Made by a program: the position numbers and the translations under genes. Below, piece after piece: positions 18,607-26,574 of a stretch of DNA of 64,000 nt (positions are counted from its first letter, which is position 1; the number at the start of each line of letters is the position of its first letter). This DNA comes from Gluconobacter oxydans (GTDB lineage: Bacteria > Pseudomonadota > Alphaproteobacteria > Acetobacterales > Acetobacteraceae). The stretch spans positions 39,371 through 103,370 of the forward strand of contig NZ_BJNM01000007.1 of assembly GCF_006539685.1 (NCBI RefSeq), in the 5' to 3' direction. The notes beneath the pieces were generated by a model. The model had not been told where the DNA came from. It searched no databases and saw nothing but the letters and a program-made list of their open reading frames with translations.

Positions 18607-19038
18607 TCAGCCTTCGAACGTGGCGTCCAGGGTGATCTTGGCCTTGATGACCTGCGACAGCGGGCAGCCTTCCTTGGCCTTGTTGGCAATTTCCAGAAAC
18701 TGCGCTTCCGATGCGCCGGGAACCTTGCCGCGCAGGGTCAGGTGAGACTGCGTGATGGCAAAGCCTTCGCCAGACTTGTCCAGAGACACCGTGGCTTTCG
18801 TTTCCAGGGATTCGGCCTTGAAACCAGCCTGCTCGAGCATCATGGACAGCGCCATGGTGAAACAGCCGGCATGGGCCGCGCCGAGCAGCTCTTCGGGGTT
18901 CGTGCCGGGCTTGTCTTCGAAACGGGTGTTGAAGCCGTAGGGCTGGTTCTGCAGGGCCCCGCTCTGCGTGGAAATCGTGCCTTTGCCGTCCTTGAGGCCG
19001 CCGGTCCAGTGGGCTGATGCTGTCTTCTTGATGGTCAT
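18607..19038 (-). CDS. osmC: OsmC-type organic hydroperoxide reductase
   Basis: Thiol peroxidase of the OsmC/Ohr family, 143 residues. The two redox cysteines are in A-H-A-G-C-F-T-M-A-L and K-E-G-C-P-L-S-Q. The N-terminal G-T-x-P-E-E-L-L-G-A-A-H pattern fits OsmC more than Ohr. I chose ATG 19038 (MTIKK...) because GGAAGAG lies just upstream; ATGs at 19053 and 19083 are in frame. It is divergent from nrdA across a 337-base intergenic region. Confidence 0.9.
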   Translation of the reverse strand: MTIKKTASAHWTGGLKDGKGTISTQSGALQNQPYGFNTRFEDKPGTNPEELLGAAHAGCFTMALSMMLEQAGFKAESLETKATVSLDKSGEGFAITQSHLTLRGKVPGASEAQFLEIANKAKEGCPLSQVIKAKITLDATFEG

Positions 19039-19212
19039 GATGGGCTCTTCCATGTTGTGGGCTCGCCCGTTTAAACGTGACATGTCATGGATCGTTTCCC
19101 GCGTCGGTGTTCACGAAATTTCCCGATCCTGTGACCGCCATCACACACTGAGAAAAATGTTCTTGGGGGTGTTTTTGGGATAACCGCGGCTAAGGGCAGT
19201 TTTCTGCGATCG

Positions 19213-19228
19213 CCACTATATCTAGGGC
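19213..19228 (+). promoter_or_regulatory. NrdR box 1 (candidate)
   Basis: The core CTATATCTAG sits inside a 16-mer resembling the NrdR operator consensus (acaCwATATwTwGtgt). A second copy lies exactly 31 bases downstream, about three helical turns, as is usual for tandem NrdR boxes upstream of nrd genes. nrdR itself is not in the window. Confidence 0.75.
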
Positions 19229-19243
19229 TATTAACTCTTTCGA

Positions 19244-19259
19244 AGGCTATATGTAGGAA
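19244..19259 (+). promoter_or_regulatory. NrdR box 2 (candidate)
   Basis: The core CTATATGTAG is 31 bases after box 1 and differs from it at one core position. Together the boxes suggest cooperative repression of nrdAB by NrdR when dATP is high. Confidence 0.75.
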
Positions 19260-19300
19260 TGTGCTAATTCATAGCTTCTCAGAATTTGCAAGCAAACTTC

Positions 19301-19342
19301 ACGCTTGCTCACTGCCCTCTTTAGAGGGCAGTGAGCAAGCGT
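19301..19342 (+). repeat. 20-bp perfect inverted repeat upstream of nrdA
   Basis: The 20-base arm at 19301-19320 is exactly reverse-complemented at 19323-19342, with only TT between. It ends 33 bases before the nrdA ATG and is not followed by a T-run, so it is not a standard terminator. In RNA it would form a long, near-loopless hairpin in the nrdA leader, just upstream of the ribosome-binding site (GGAG at 19365-19368). Confidence 0.9.
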
Positions 19343-19375
19343 AATCAGAAGAATTAATACGACCGGAGACAGCGA

Positions 19376-21352
19376 ATGACCCTTCATGACGTGACGACGG
19401 ACCTGTCCGACAAAGCCGATCGCGCCCATGACGTGCGTCCGCCGCTCGATCATCCCATCGGTGAAGCGCCGCTACCGGGCGATTCCGATTCTGCAGACAT
19501 GTTCGACGATGTCGTGCAGCTTCCTGGCCATCATGCCGTGCGGGTGGACCGTTCGCGCGACTCCCTGCTGACGGATTTCGGCAAGGCGACGCTGAACAAC
19601 CGCTATTTGCTTCCGGGCGAGGACTATCAGGCGCTTTTTGCGCGTGTAGCCTCCTATTACGGCGCAGATGCGGGCCATGCGCAGCGGATCTATGACTACA
19701 TTTCCCGCCACTGGTTCATGCCGGCCACGCCTGTACTGTCCAATGGTGGCACTGAGCGCGGCCTTCCGATTTCCTGCTTCCTGAACGAGGCCGAGGACAG
19801 CCTCTCGGGAATCGTGGGGCTGTGGAACGAGAACGTGTGGCTCGCGTCCAAGGGTGGCGGCATCGGGTCTTACTGGGGCAATCTGCGCTCCATCGGCGAG
19901 AATATCGGCCGCAACGGCAAGACGTCGGGCGTCATCCCGTTCATCCGCGTCATGGACAGCCTGACGCTGGCGATTTCGCAGGGTTCGCTCCGTCGTGGTT
20001 CGGCTGCGGTGTATCTGCCGGTCTGGCATCCGGAAGTGGAAGAATTCGTCGAGATGCGCCGCCCAACGGGTGGTGATCCGAACCGCAAGGCACTCAACCT
20101 GCATCACGGCGTGCTCGTGACAGACGCGTTCATGCGCGCGGTTGAGAATGATGAGGAATGGGCGCTGCTGTCTCCGAAGGATCACAGCACGATCCGCAAG
20201 GTTTCGGCGCGTGGTCTGTGGATCCGGATCCTGACGGCGCGGATGGAGCAGGGCGAGCCCTACATCATCTATTCCGATCATGTGAACCGCGCCCGTCCTG
20301 AGCATCACAAGCTGGCCGGGCTGGAAGTGAAGACCTCCAATCTCTGCGCCGAGATCACGCTGCCGACCGGCATTGACCATCACGGCAAGAACCGCACGGC
20401 CGTCTGCTGCCTGTCCTCGCTCAATCTCGAGACCTGGGACGAGTGGAAGGATGATCCGCAGTTCATCGAGGACGTGATGCTGTTCCTCGACAACGTGCTG
20501 CAGGACTTCATCGACCGCGCGCCGGACGATATGGCGCGGGCGAAATACGCCGCTGCGCGTGAGCGTTCGGTCGGTCTGGGCGTGATGGGATTCCATTCCT
20601 TCCTGCAGGCCCGGATGATTCCGTTCGAGTCCGTGATGGCGAAGGTCTGGAACCGGAAGATTTTCGAACACATCCGCAAGCAGGCCGATGCGGCATCGAA
20701 GCATCTGGCGGAAGTGCGCGGTCCGTGCCCCGATGCTGCCGAATACGGCTTCATGGAGCGTTTCTCACACAAGCTCGCTATTGCGCCGACGGCCTCGATT
20801 TCCATCATCACGGGCAATGCCAGCCCGGGCATTGAGCCGATCAGCGCGAATGTGTTCCTGCAGAAGACGCTTTCGGGCTCGTTCTCGGTCCGCAACCGCC
20901 ATCTGAAGAAAATTCTGGAAGAACGCGGCTATGACACGGACGAAGTCTGGTCGGCGATCACGCTGAACAAGGGCTCCGTGCAGAACCTCGACTTCCTGAC
21001 GCAGGACGAGAAGGACGTGTTCAAGACGGCGTTCGAACTCGACCAGCGCTGGGTTGTGGAACACGCTGCCGACCGTGCGCCGTTCATCTGTCAGGCGCAG
21101 TCGGTGAACCTGTTCCTGCCGGCCGACGTTCACAAGCGCGACCTGCATCAGATCCATTTCCAGGCGTGGAAGAAGGGCCTGAAGTCCCTGTACTACTGCC
21201 GCTCTCTGTCCGTGCAGCGCGCGGATGCCGTGTCCAACCTCGCGGTGAAGAGCGACATTCTGGAAGACGAAAAATACGAAGCCACGGCTCAGGCCGCCCC
21301 GCGCGGCGAGATGAGCAGCGGCGATTACGAAGAGTGCCTGTCCTGCCAGTAA
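19376..21352 (+). CDS. nrdA: class Ia ribonucleotide reductase large subunit NrdA, lacking ATP-cone
   Basis: Catalytic subunit of aerobic ribonucleotide reductase, making dNDPs from NDPs. Visible active-site residues are Cys134, the N-x-C-x-E triad at 322/324/326, Cys344, and the Tyr606-Tyr607 radical relay; the C-terminal C-L-S-C pair accepts electrons from thioredoxin or glutaredoxin. At 658 residues it is about 100 shorter than the Escherichia coli protein. The N-terminal ATP-cone that normally senses dATP is not recognisable: the first 50 residues are acidic and low in structure. nrdB follows after 25 bases. Confidence 0.95.
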   Translation: MTLHDVTTDLSDKADRAHDVRPPLDHPIGEAPLPGDSDSADMFDDVVQLPGHHAVRVDRSRDSLLTDFGKATLNNRYLLPGEDYQALFARVASYYGADAGHAQRIYDYISRHWFMPATPVLSNGGTERGLPISCFLNEAEDSLSGIVGLWNENVWLASKGGGIGSYWGNLRSIGENIGRNGKTSGVIPFIRVMDSLTLAISQGSLRRGSAAVYLPVWHPEVEEFVEMRRPTGGDPNRKALNLHHGVLVTDAFMRAVENDEEWALLSPKDHSTIRKVSARGLWIRILTARMEQGEPYIIYSDHVNRARPEHHKLAGLEVKTSNLCAEITLPTGIDHHGKNRTAVCCLSSLNLETWDEWKDDPQFIEDVMLFLDNVLQDFIDRAPDDMARAKYAAARERSVGLGVMGFHSFLQARMIPFESVMAKVWNRKIFEHIRKQADAASKHLAEVRGPCPDAAEYGFMERFSHKLAIAPTASISIITGNASPGIEPISANVFLQKTLSGSFSVRNRHLKKILEERGYDTDEVWSAITLNKGSVQNLDFLTQDEKDVFKTAFELDQRWVVEHAADRAPFICQAQSVNLFLPADVHKRDLHQIHFQAWKKGLKSLYYCRSLSVQRADAVSNLAVKSDILEDEKYEATAQAAPRGEMSSGDYEECLSCQ

Positions 21353-21377
21353 TGGCGGGATGTGAAAGGACGCGATC

Positions 21378-22397
21378 ATGAGCGACACGACCCCGACAAC
21401 CGATCATCAGGGCGAGCAGCATTTCGACCTGATGACCGCCAACCCGGTCTACAAGCCCTTCCGCTACCCCTGGGCCTATGACGCCTGGCTGACCCAGCAG
21501 CGCGTCCACTGGCTGCCGGAAGAAGTGCCGCTGGCCGATGATGTGAAGGACTGGCACCGCACGCTGACGGAAGCCGAGCGTCATCTCGTGACGCAGATCT
21601 TCCGCTTCTTCACGCAGTCGGACGTGGAAGTGAACTCCGCGTACATGAAGTATTACAGCCAGGTCTTTAAACCGACTGAAGTGCTGATGATGCTGTCCGC
21701 GTTCTCGAATATCGAGACGATCCACATCGCTGCGTATTCCCATCTTCTTGATACCATCGGGATGCCCGAGACCGAGTATTCGGCCTTCCTGAAATACAAG
21801 GAGATGAAGGACAAATACGATTTCATGCAGTCGTTCAACATCGACAACAAGCGTGAAATCGCCAAGACCATGGCGGCCTTCGGGGCGTTCATGGAAGGGC
21901 TTCAGCTTTTCGCGTCCTTCGCGATTCTGCTGAACTTCCCGCGCTTCAACAAGCTCAAGGGCATGGGGCAGATCGTGTCCTGGTCGGTGCGTGACGAGAC
22001 GCTGCACTGCCTGTCCATGATCCGCCTGTTCCGCACCTTCGTCCGCGAAAACAGCGAAATCTGGACGCCGGAGTTCCGCGAAGAACTGACGCAGATCTGC
22101 CGCACCACGGTCGAGCATGAGGACGCGTTCATCGATCTGTGCTTCGAGATGGGCCCGGTCGAGGGTATGTCCTCCGAGGACGTGAAGCGTTACATCCGCT
22201 TCATTGCCGATCGTCGCCTGACGCAGCTGGGCCTAGATCCGGTTTATGGACAGGAAAGCAATCCGCTGCCGTGGATCGACGACATGCTGAACGCGGTCGA
22301 GCACGCAAATTTCTTCGAGAACCGCTCGACGGAATATTCCCGTGCATCCACGTCCGGCACCTGGGAAGAAGCGTTCGAAGGCAACGTTTTCAGCTAA
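21378..22397 (+). CDS. nrdB: ribonucleotide reductase small subunit NrdB
   Basis: Di-iron/tyrosyl-radical subunit of class Ia ribonucleotide reductase, 339 residues. The block S-N-I-E-T-I-H-I-A-A-Y holds metal ligands Glu113 and His116 and the probable radical Tyr120. Later helices contain E-G-L-Q-L-F-A-S-F and V-R-D-E-T-L-H-C, carrying the remaining ligands. No ATP-cone is attached to its N terminus, so neither subunit carries the usual overall-activity switch. It is co-transcribed with nrdA. Confidence 0.95.
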   Translation: MSDTTPTTDHQGEQHFDLMTANPVYKPFRYPWAYDAWLTQQRVHWLPEEVPLADDVKDWHRTLTEAERHLVTQIFRFFTQSDVEVNSAYMKYYSQVFKPTEVLMMLSAFSNIETIHIAAYSHLLDTIGMPETEYSAFLKYKEMKDKYDFMQSFNIDNKREIAKTMAAFGAFMEGLQLFASFAILLNFPRFNKLKGMGQIVSWSVRDETLHCLSMIRLFRTFVRENSEIWTPEFREELTQICRTTVEHEDAFIDLCFEMGPVEGMSSEDVKRYIRFIADRRLTQLGLDPVYGQESNPLPWIDDMLNAVEHANFFENRSTEYSRASTSGTWEEAFEGNVFS

Positions 22398-22409
22398 GAC
22401 CCTTCGTAT

Positions 22410-22442
22410 GGAGAAGCCCTAGCCTTCGGGCAGGGCTTCTCC
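22410..22442. terminator. hairpin between nrdB and the TrmN6-like gene
   Basis: An 11-bp perfect stem (GGAGAAGCCCT paired with AGGGCTTCTCC) with an 11-base loop. It lies 12 bases after the nrdB stop and covers the last codons of the convergent gene. No T-run follows on either strand, so termination is plausible but unproven. Confidence 0.5.
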
Positions 22443-23261
22443 GTCACGCAGGACGCGCTCGGCCGCCGCGGTAAAGCGGCCATCTGCCTCATGCAGGACC
22501 AGCCCGGCCCGCAGCCGGAAAATCCCGCGGCCTCCATGTACCGCGCGGACCAGAACCAGCTTCGCTCCACGCCCCTGACGGGGCCAGAAGGGATAGAACT
22601 GGATCGAACCACATCCATTTTCCAGCAATGTCTGACAGGCCCGGTCCGCGACGGCGGTGGACAGGACAAAGGTCAGTGTTCCACCCGGAAGCACCCATTT
22701 CGTCAGGGCTCCAATCCATTCTTCCGGAGCAGTTGTCTCTGCACTCAGGGCAAGTCGTCGTCTGGTATCGGGCGAGGGCGTTCCATGCGGGCTGTGCCAT
22801 GGCGGATTGGCCATGACATGATGAAAACGGCCGTTTGCGGTTGGCGTGAAGGCGCGCAGGGTTCGGGGAATGTCGGGCAACTGGGCCTGAAGGATCTGGA
22901 GCTTTGGGAGGCCGGTTGGACCGGAATTGTTCCAGATGTTCCATTCAGCCAGTTTGATGGTTTCGGGATCGGCTTCCAGTCCGACTCCATGCACGCCCGG
23001 AATGCGGGCTGAAAGACACAGAAGTGCGGCACCGGCGCCACAGCCGGCTTCCAGGACCGTTTCGCCCGCTCTCGCTGGAATAGAGGCAGCCATCAGGACT
23101 GGCTCAAGCCCGGTCCGGTAGCCCTTGCTGAACTGGTCATAGCGGACCCGTCCCCCCAGTAGGGAGCCTTCCTCCCGTGCGGGGCAAAGCGTGACAAATG
23201 AGCCATCGGGGAGGGGCTTCGGGGGCTGCAATGGGTTGACCGTCTTCCTGCTGCCGCTCAT
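22419..23261 (-). CDS. TrmN6-like tRNA1(Val) adenine-N6 methyltransferase
   Basis: SAM-dependent N6-adenine methyltransferase of 280 residues. It has a G-G-R-V-R-Y-D-Q-F segment, motif I L-E-A-G-C-G-A-G-A-A, and the catalytic N-P-P-W motif (M-A-N-P-P-W-H) typical of base-amino methylases. It resembles TrmN6, which modifies A37 of tRNA1(Val). It is divergent from the polyprenyl diphosphate synthase gene. Confidence 0.8.
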   Translation of the reverse strand: MSGSRKTVNPLQPPKPLPDGSFVTLCPAREEGSLLGGRVRYDQFSKGYRTGLEPVLMAASIPARAGETVLEAGCGAGAALLCLSARIPGVHGVGLEADPETIKLAEWNIWNNSGPTGLPKLQILQAQLPDIPRTLRAFTPTANGRFHHVMANPPWHSPHGTPSPDTRRRLALSAETTAPEEWIGALTKWVLPGGTLTFVLSTAVADRACQTLLENGCGSIQFYPFWPRQGRGAKLVLVRAVHGGRGIFRLRAGLVLHEADGRFTAAAERVLRDGEALPEG

Positions 23262-23411
23262 ATGGTCTTTCCAACCTGTCGTCCGGCGTTACATGGCCCG
23301 TTCGTTCTTCCCGCGACAGGAAAGAGAGAGGCGGGCCACGCCACATCATATCGTGCCCGTGCGGTCCTGGGCCAGTCTCCGGGCCCGTCGCGGGAACTGG
23401 AGTAATGACCC

Positions 23412-24467
23412 TTGGATTCTGCCGCACCGGACGTTTCTGCGACCGTTGAGAAAGCTGTGGTCAGGGATGCAGGGGGCGAGAGCGCCCTTTCCGCTCTGTC
23501 CGCCTACCTGGAACAGGACATGCAGGCCTGCAACCGCGCCATCATCGCGCGGATGGAGAGCCCGGTCCCGCTCATTCCACAGCTTGGCGCCCATCTTGTC
23601 GCGGCTGGCGGCAAGCGTCTGCGACCCCTGCTGACACTCGCCTCCTCCCGTCTGTGCGGCTACAAGTCGACTCCTGAAAACCAGCGTCATGTCGGCCTCG
23701 CCGCCTGTGTGGAGTTCATCCATACCGCTACGCTGCTTCACGATGACGTGGTCGATGAGAGCAACCTGCGCCGTGGTCTGGCATCTGCCAACGCCGTGTT
23801 TGGCAACAAGGCCTCCGTCCTGGTCGGCGACTTCCTGTTTGCGCGGTCGTTCCAGCTGATGACGGCGGACGGGTCGCTCAAGGTCATGGCGATCCTGTCC
23901 GATGCGTCGGCAACCATTGCCGAAGGCGAAGTCCTGCAGATGGTGACGCAGAACGACCTGTCTACGCCGGTCGACCGCTATCTCGAAGTCATTCACGGCA
24001 AGACGGCCGCCCTGTTTGCGGCGGCCTGCCGCGTGGGCGCAGTGGTCGCGGATCGTCCGGAAGCGGAAGAGCTTGCGCTGGACCGTTTCGGAACCAATCT
24101 GGGTATGGCGTTCCAGCTTGTCGATGATGCTCTGGATTACGCAGCCGACCAGCAGATCCTCGGCAAGACGGTCGGTGACGACATGCGCGAAGGCAAGATC
24201 ACGCTGCCGGTTCTGGCCGCCTATGAAGCCGGATCTGCGGAAGACCGGGCATTCTGGGAGCGTGTGATCGAGAAGGGTGAGCAGACGGAAGCCGATCTGC
24301 CCCACGCTCTGGCCCTGATCGAGAAGACCGGCGCCATTGCAACGACGATCGCCCGCGCGCAGGCCTATGCCGCCGAGGCTGTGGATGCGCTGTCGATTTT
24401 CCCGGATAGTGAACTGCGTCGCCTTATGACGGAGACGGTCCAGTATACCGTCGATCGCGCCCGCTAA
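23412..24467 (+). CDS. ddsA: long-chain polyprenyl diphosphate synthase (decaprenyl type likely)
   Basis: Trans-prenyltransferase that builds the isoprenoid side chain of ubiquinone. The first Asp-rich motif is in L-L-H-D-D-V-V-D-E-S and the second is D-D-A-L-D-Y; G-G-K-R-L-R-P marks the isopentenyl diphosphate site. The only reasonable start is TTG 23412, with GGAG about 10 bases upstream, giving 351 residues. Acetic acid bacteria such as Gluconobacter use Q10, so a decaprenyl product is inferred from the taxon guess. It ends at a clear terminator. Confidence 0.88.
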   Translation: MDSAAPDVSATVEKAVVRDAGGESALSALSAYLEQDMQACNRAIIARMESPVPLIPQLGAHLVAAGGKRLRPLLTLASSRLCGYKSTPENQRHVGLAACVEFIHTATLLHDDVVDESNLRRGLASANAVFGNKASVLVGDFLFARSFQLMTADGSLKVMAILSDASATIAEGEVLQMVTQNDLSTPVDRYLEVIHGKTAALFAAACRVGAVVADRPEAEELALDRFGTNLGMAFQLVDDALDYAADQQILGKTVGDDMREGKITLPVLAAYEAGSAEDRAFWERVIEKGEQTEADLPHALALIEKTGAIATTIARAQAYAAEAVDALSIFPDSELRRLMTETVQYTVDRAR

Positions 24468-24475
24468 GGAGTTTT

Positions 24476-24512
24476 GAAACGCCCTGTTCCTGAGTGGACA
24501 GGGCGTTTTCTT
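24476..24512 (+). terminator. intrinsic terminator after polyprenyl diphosphate synthase
   Basis: The stem AAACGCCCTGT paired with ACAGGGCGTTT, with a 10-base loop, is followed by a T-rich tail (TTTTCTTTC). It is 10 bases after the stop codon and directly abuts the convergent murI end, so it may serve both genes. Confidence 0.85.
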
Positions 24513-25358
24513 TCAGGCTTCCGCCATGCCTGGTGCGGGAGCCGCGAACATATCCCATTGCGAAAAACCGAGTCTTTGCGCTGCAGTTTCCAGTCTTGCG
24601 ATGTCCTGTGGTGCGCAGGTCATCAGAAGCCTGCCGGGGCGGGATGGGGCTGAGGAGCAGGGTGCGTCCTGAAGGACAGTCCGGACCTGCCGTGCGACGG
24701 CGGGGGCGGGGTCCAGCCATGTGATGCCGGGAGGAGACAGGCGCTCGAAAGCATCCATCAGGAATGTGTAATGCGTGCAGCCCAAGCCCACAGTGTCGAT
24801 CTCGCCGCCATGGGGCTGACTGAAGAGGCAGGTCAGTTCGTATTGTACGTCTGAATCTGCGATGGGTTCACCCAGAAAGGCGCGCTCTGCCAGGTCCGCC
24901 AATCGGCGTGCACCATGGGTGATCAGACGGCAGTCGGGTGCAAAATCGCGATGAAGCTGGAGGATGTAAGGGCGTCGCGCCGTGGCTGACGTCGATAGCA
25001 GACCGATGACCCGGCTCTCGGAAACACGCCCGGCCCAGCGGATCGGTGGTACGCAGCCGACTACGGGAATGTTCAGGCGCTGCCGCAGGGCAGGGAGAGC
25101 AATCGTGCTGGCGGTGTTGCAGGCGATGACCAGAACGTCGGGCTGAAGACGCTCGCAGGCGGCAACCAGAAGACTGACGATCCGCGAGGTCAGCAGATCG
25201 TCAGGCTGTTCGCCATACGGGAACAGCGCCGTATCGGCGAGATAATCGATATGCAGGGCGGGGAGGAGATCGCGCAGGGCCTGCACGACCCCCATCCCGC
25301 CAATGCCCGAGTCAAAAACCAGACTCCGGCCGACTGGCACGGATGCGCCAGTGTCCAT
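24513..25358 (-). CDS. murI: glutamate racemase MurI
   Basis: Cofactor-independent racemase supplying D-glutamate for peptidoglycan. The two catalytic cysteines are in V-I-A-C-N-T-A-S-T and G-L-G-C-T-H-Y. V-F-D-S-G-I-G-G-M-G-V opens the first domain, and Y-L-A-D-T-A-L-F-P-Y-G follows. I chose ATG 25358, which shares one base with the pyrE stop; it gives 281 residues. A longer reading from 25436 is inside pyrE and adds nothing homologous. Confidence 0.94.
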   Translation of the reverse strand: MDTGASVPVGRSLVFDSGIGGMGVVQALRDLLPALHIDYLADTALFPYGEQPDDLLTSRIVSLLVAACERLQPDVLVIACNTASTIALPALRQRLNIPVVGCVPPIRWAGRVSESRVIGLLSTSATARRPYILQLHRDFAPDCRLITHGARRLADLAERAFLGEPIADSDVQYELTCLFSQPHGGEIDTVGLGCTHYTFLMDAFERLSPPGITWLDPAPAVARQVRTVLQDAPCSSAPSRPGRLLMTCAPQDIARLETAAQRLGFSQWDMFAAPAPGMAEA

Positions 25359-26104
25359 CAGGCTTCGGCTTTGGCCTTGAGAGCCAGCGCCTCTTCCGCG
25401 CTGCTCACGCCGCCATGCTTCCTGGACCAGCCGCACGGGTCTTCCAGGAAGCGGCGGACTTCGGCGCTGTCCTTTTCGGAGAAGTAGTCACCGCCGGCAC
25501 AGGCTTCCAGAACGTCCCACCAGGTGCAGAGCGAATGCAGCGAGATGTCCATATCCGCCAGCGTTTTGTGGGCGCCCGGGAACACGCCATAGAAGAACAC
25601 GACGAAGGTGTGGTTCACGATGGCGCCTGCGTCACGCAGGGCATTGGCGAATCGGATCTTGGATGCGCCGTCCGTCGTCAGGTCCTCGACCAGCAGGGTG
25701 CGCATGCCTTCGGGCACATCACCTTCGATCTGCGCGTTACGGCCGAAACCCTTCGGCTTTTTGCGCACATAGGCCATCGGCGTCATCATTCGGTCCGCAA
25801 TCCAGGCGGCGAACGGAATGCCGGCAGTCTCGCCACCCACGACGGCGTCGATGCTTTCATAGCCGATATGACGGCCGATCTTCTCGACGGCCAGTTCCAT
25901 GATCTTCCCGCGGGCCCGCGGGAAGAAAATGATCTTGCGGCAGTCGATATAGACCGGGGACTTCCAGCCGGACGTCAGGGTGTAGGGCTCTTCCGGGCGG
26001 AAGTTGATGGCCTTGATCTCAAGCAGGATACGGGCCGTGGTGAGGGCCGCGTCACGCTCCCACTGGGTGCGGCCCGCCATCGGGCTTTCGGCGAACTGGG
26101 TCAT
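25358..26104 (-). CDS. pyrE: orotate phosphoribosyltransferase PyrE
   Basis: Converts orotate plus PRPP to OMP in pyrimidine synthesis. The PRPP-binding loop L-L-V-E-D-L-T-T-D-G-A-S-K is clear, and an upstream T-S-G-W-K-S-P-V-Y-I-D segment is typical of the family. At 248 residues it is longer than the E. coli enzyme, with a C-terminal helical tail (residues about 195-248) common in alphaproteobacteria. The stop overlaps the murI start. Confidence 0.92.
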   Translation of the reverse strand: MTQFAESPMAGRTQWERDAALTTARILLEIKAINFRPEEPYTLTSGWKSPVYIDCRKIIFFPRARGKIMELAVEKIGRHIGYESIDAVVGGETAGIPFAAWIADRMMTPMAYVRKKPKGFGRNAQIEGDVPEGMRTLLVEDLTTDGASKIRFANALRDAGAIVNHTFVVFFYGVFPGAHKTLADMDISLHSLCTWWDVLEACAGGDYFSEKDSAEVRRFLEDPCGWSRKHGGVSSAEEALALKAKAEA

Positions 26105-26311
26105 GCTTGTCTCCGCTGACGTCGTTTTCTCGTGGTTTACCGGGCTGTTGCCGGGAAGGGTAGGGGCAATATGTTCCGCTTCCGGGCTGTGTGAACTTTA
26201 TCTGCTGCCTGTCAGTGTTACCGGTCCCATCGATCTTCGTGCTTGCATGGGAGCGTCGGGAGTTCTAGGGAGAGATATCGATATTCATTCTCATTTACGG
26301 CAGGAACAGAA

Positions 26312-26548
26312 GTGAGCATAGAGACCAGTCGGATCGGCCGGAAATGCGAACGCGCTGTTGTGACGGCCTATCAGGAACTGCGTGAAGTCGGCCAGCCGGA
26401 CATGCAGGCCTTCGCGGCCTGCACGACGCTGTATCGCATCCACCATCCCGAATCTTCCGTGAAGGAAGCACGCCGCCTCGTGGCCGAATGGATCGACCAT
26501 CACGTCGTCCGTCAGGCCCGCGGCCAGACTCCGGGTTGCGACTGCTGA
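26312..26548 (+). CDS. small hypothetical protein (78 aa), GTG start
   Basis: I do not recognise it. It is a helical, charged, soluble protein with A-V-V-T-A-Y-Q-E-L-R-E, T-L-Y-R-I-H-H-P-E and A-R-R-L-V-A-E-W-I-D-H-H segments and a Cys-x-Cys C terminus. GTG 26312 has AGGAACAG just upstream and is preferred; an ATG at 26243 adds a Ser/Arg-rich stretch that looks non-coding. It is convergent with gltA and divergent from pyrE. About 200 bases upstream are otherwise empty and probably hold both promoters. Confidence 0.6.
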   Translation: MSIETSRIGRKCERAVVTAYQELREVGQPDMQAFAACTTLYRIHHPESSVKEARRLVAEWIDHHVVRQARGQTPGCDC

Positions 26549-26556
26549 ACGCCGCG

Positions 26557-26574
26557 GAGGCGCTTCAGCGCCTC
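26557..26574. terminator. short hairpin between convergent genes
   Basis: A 7-bp stem GAGGCGC/GCGCCTC with loop TTCA sits between the end of the small hypothetical gene and the gltA stop, which it overlaps. It lacks a T-run, so it is only a weak terminator candidate. Confidence 0.35.

Larger units (their letters stand above)
19039..19375. other. osmC-nrdA divergent regulatory region
   Basis: This 337-base gap between divergent genes carries two NrdR-like boxes, a 20-bp perfect inverted repeat near nrdA, and a 10-bp palindrome (TGACATGTCA) at 19078-19087 about 40 bases upstream of the osmC start. The half nearest nrdA is AT-richer than the surroundings. No open reading frame in it looks real. 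Confidence 0.7.

Noticed and set aside
19078..19087. 10-bp palindrome TGACATGTCA near osmC as an operator
   Set aside because: A single short palindrome with no known matching regulator; noted only within the intergenic region.
22410..22442. Hairpin after nrdB as a regulatory element
   Set aside because: It fits a simple shared terminator between convergent genes, though a T-run is missing.
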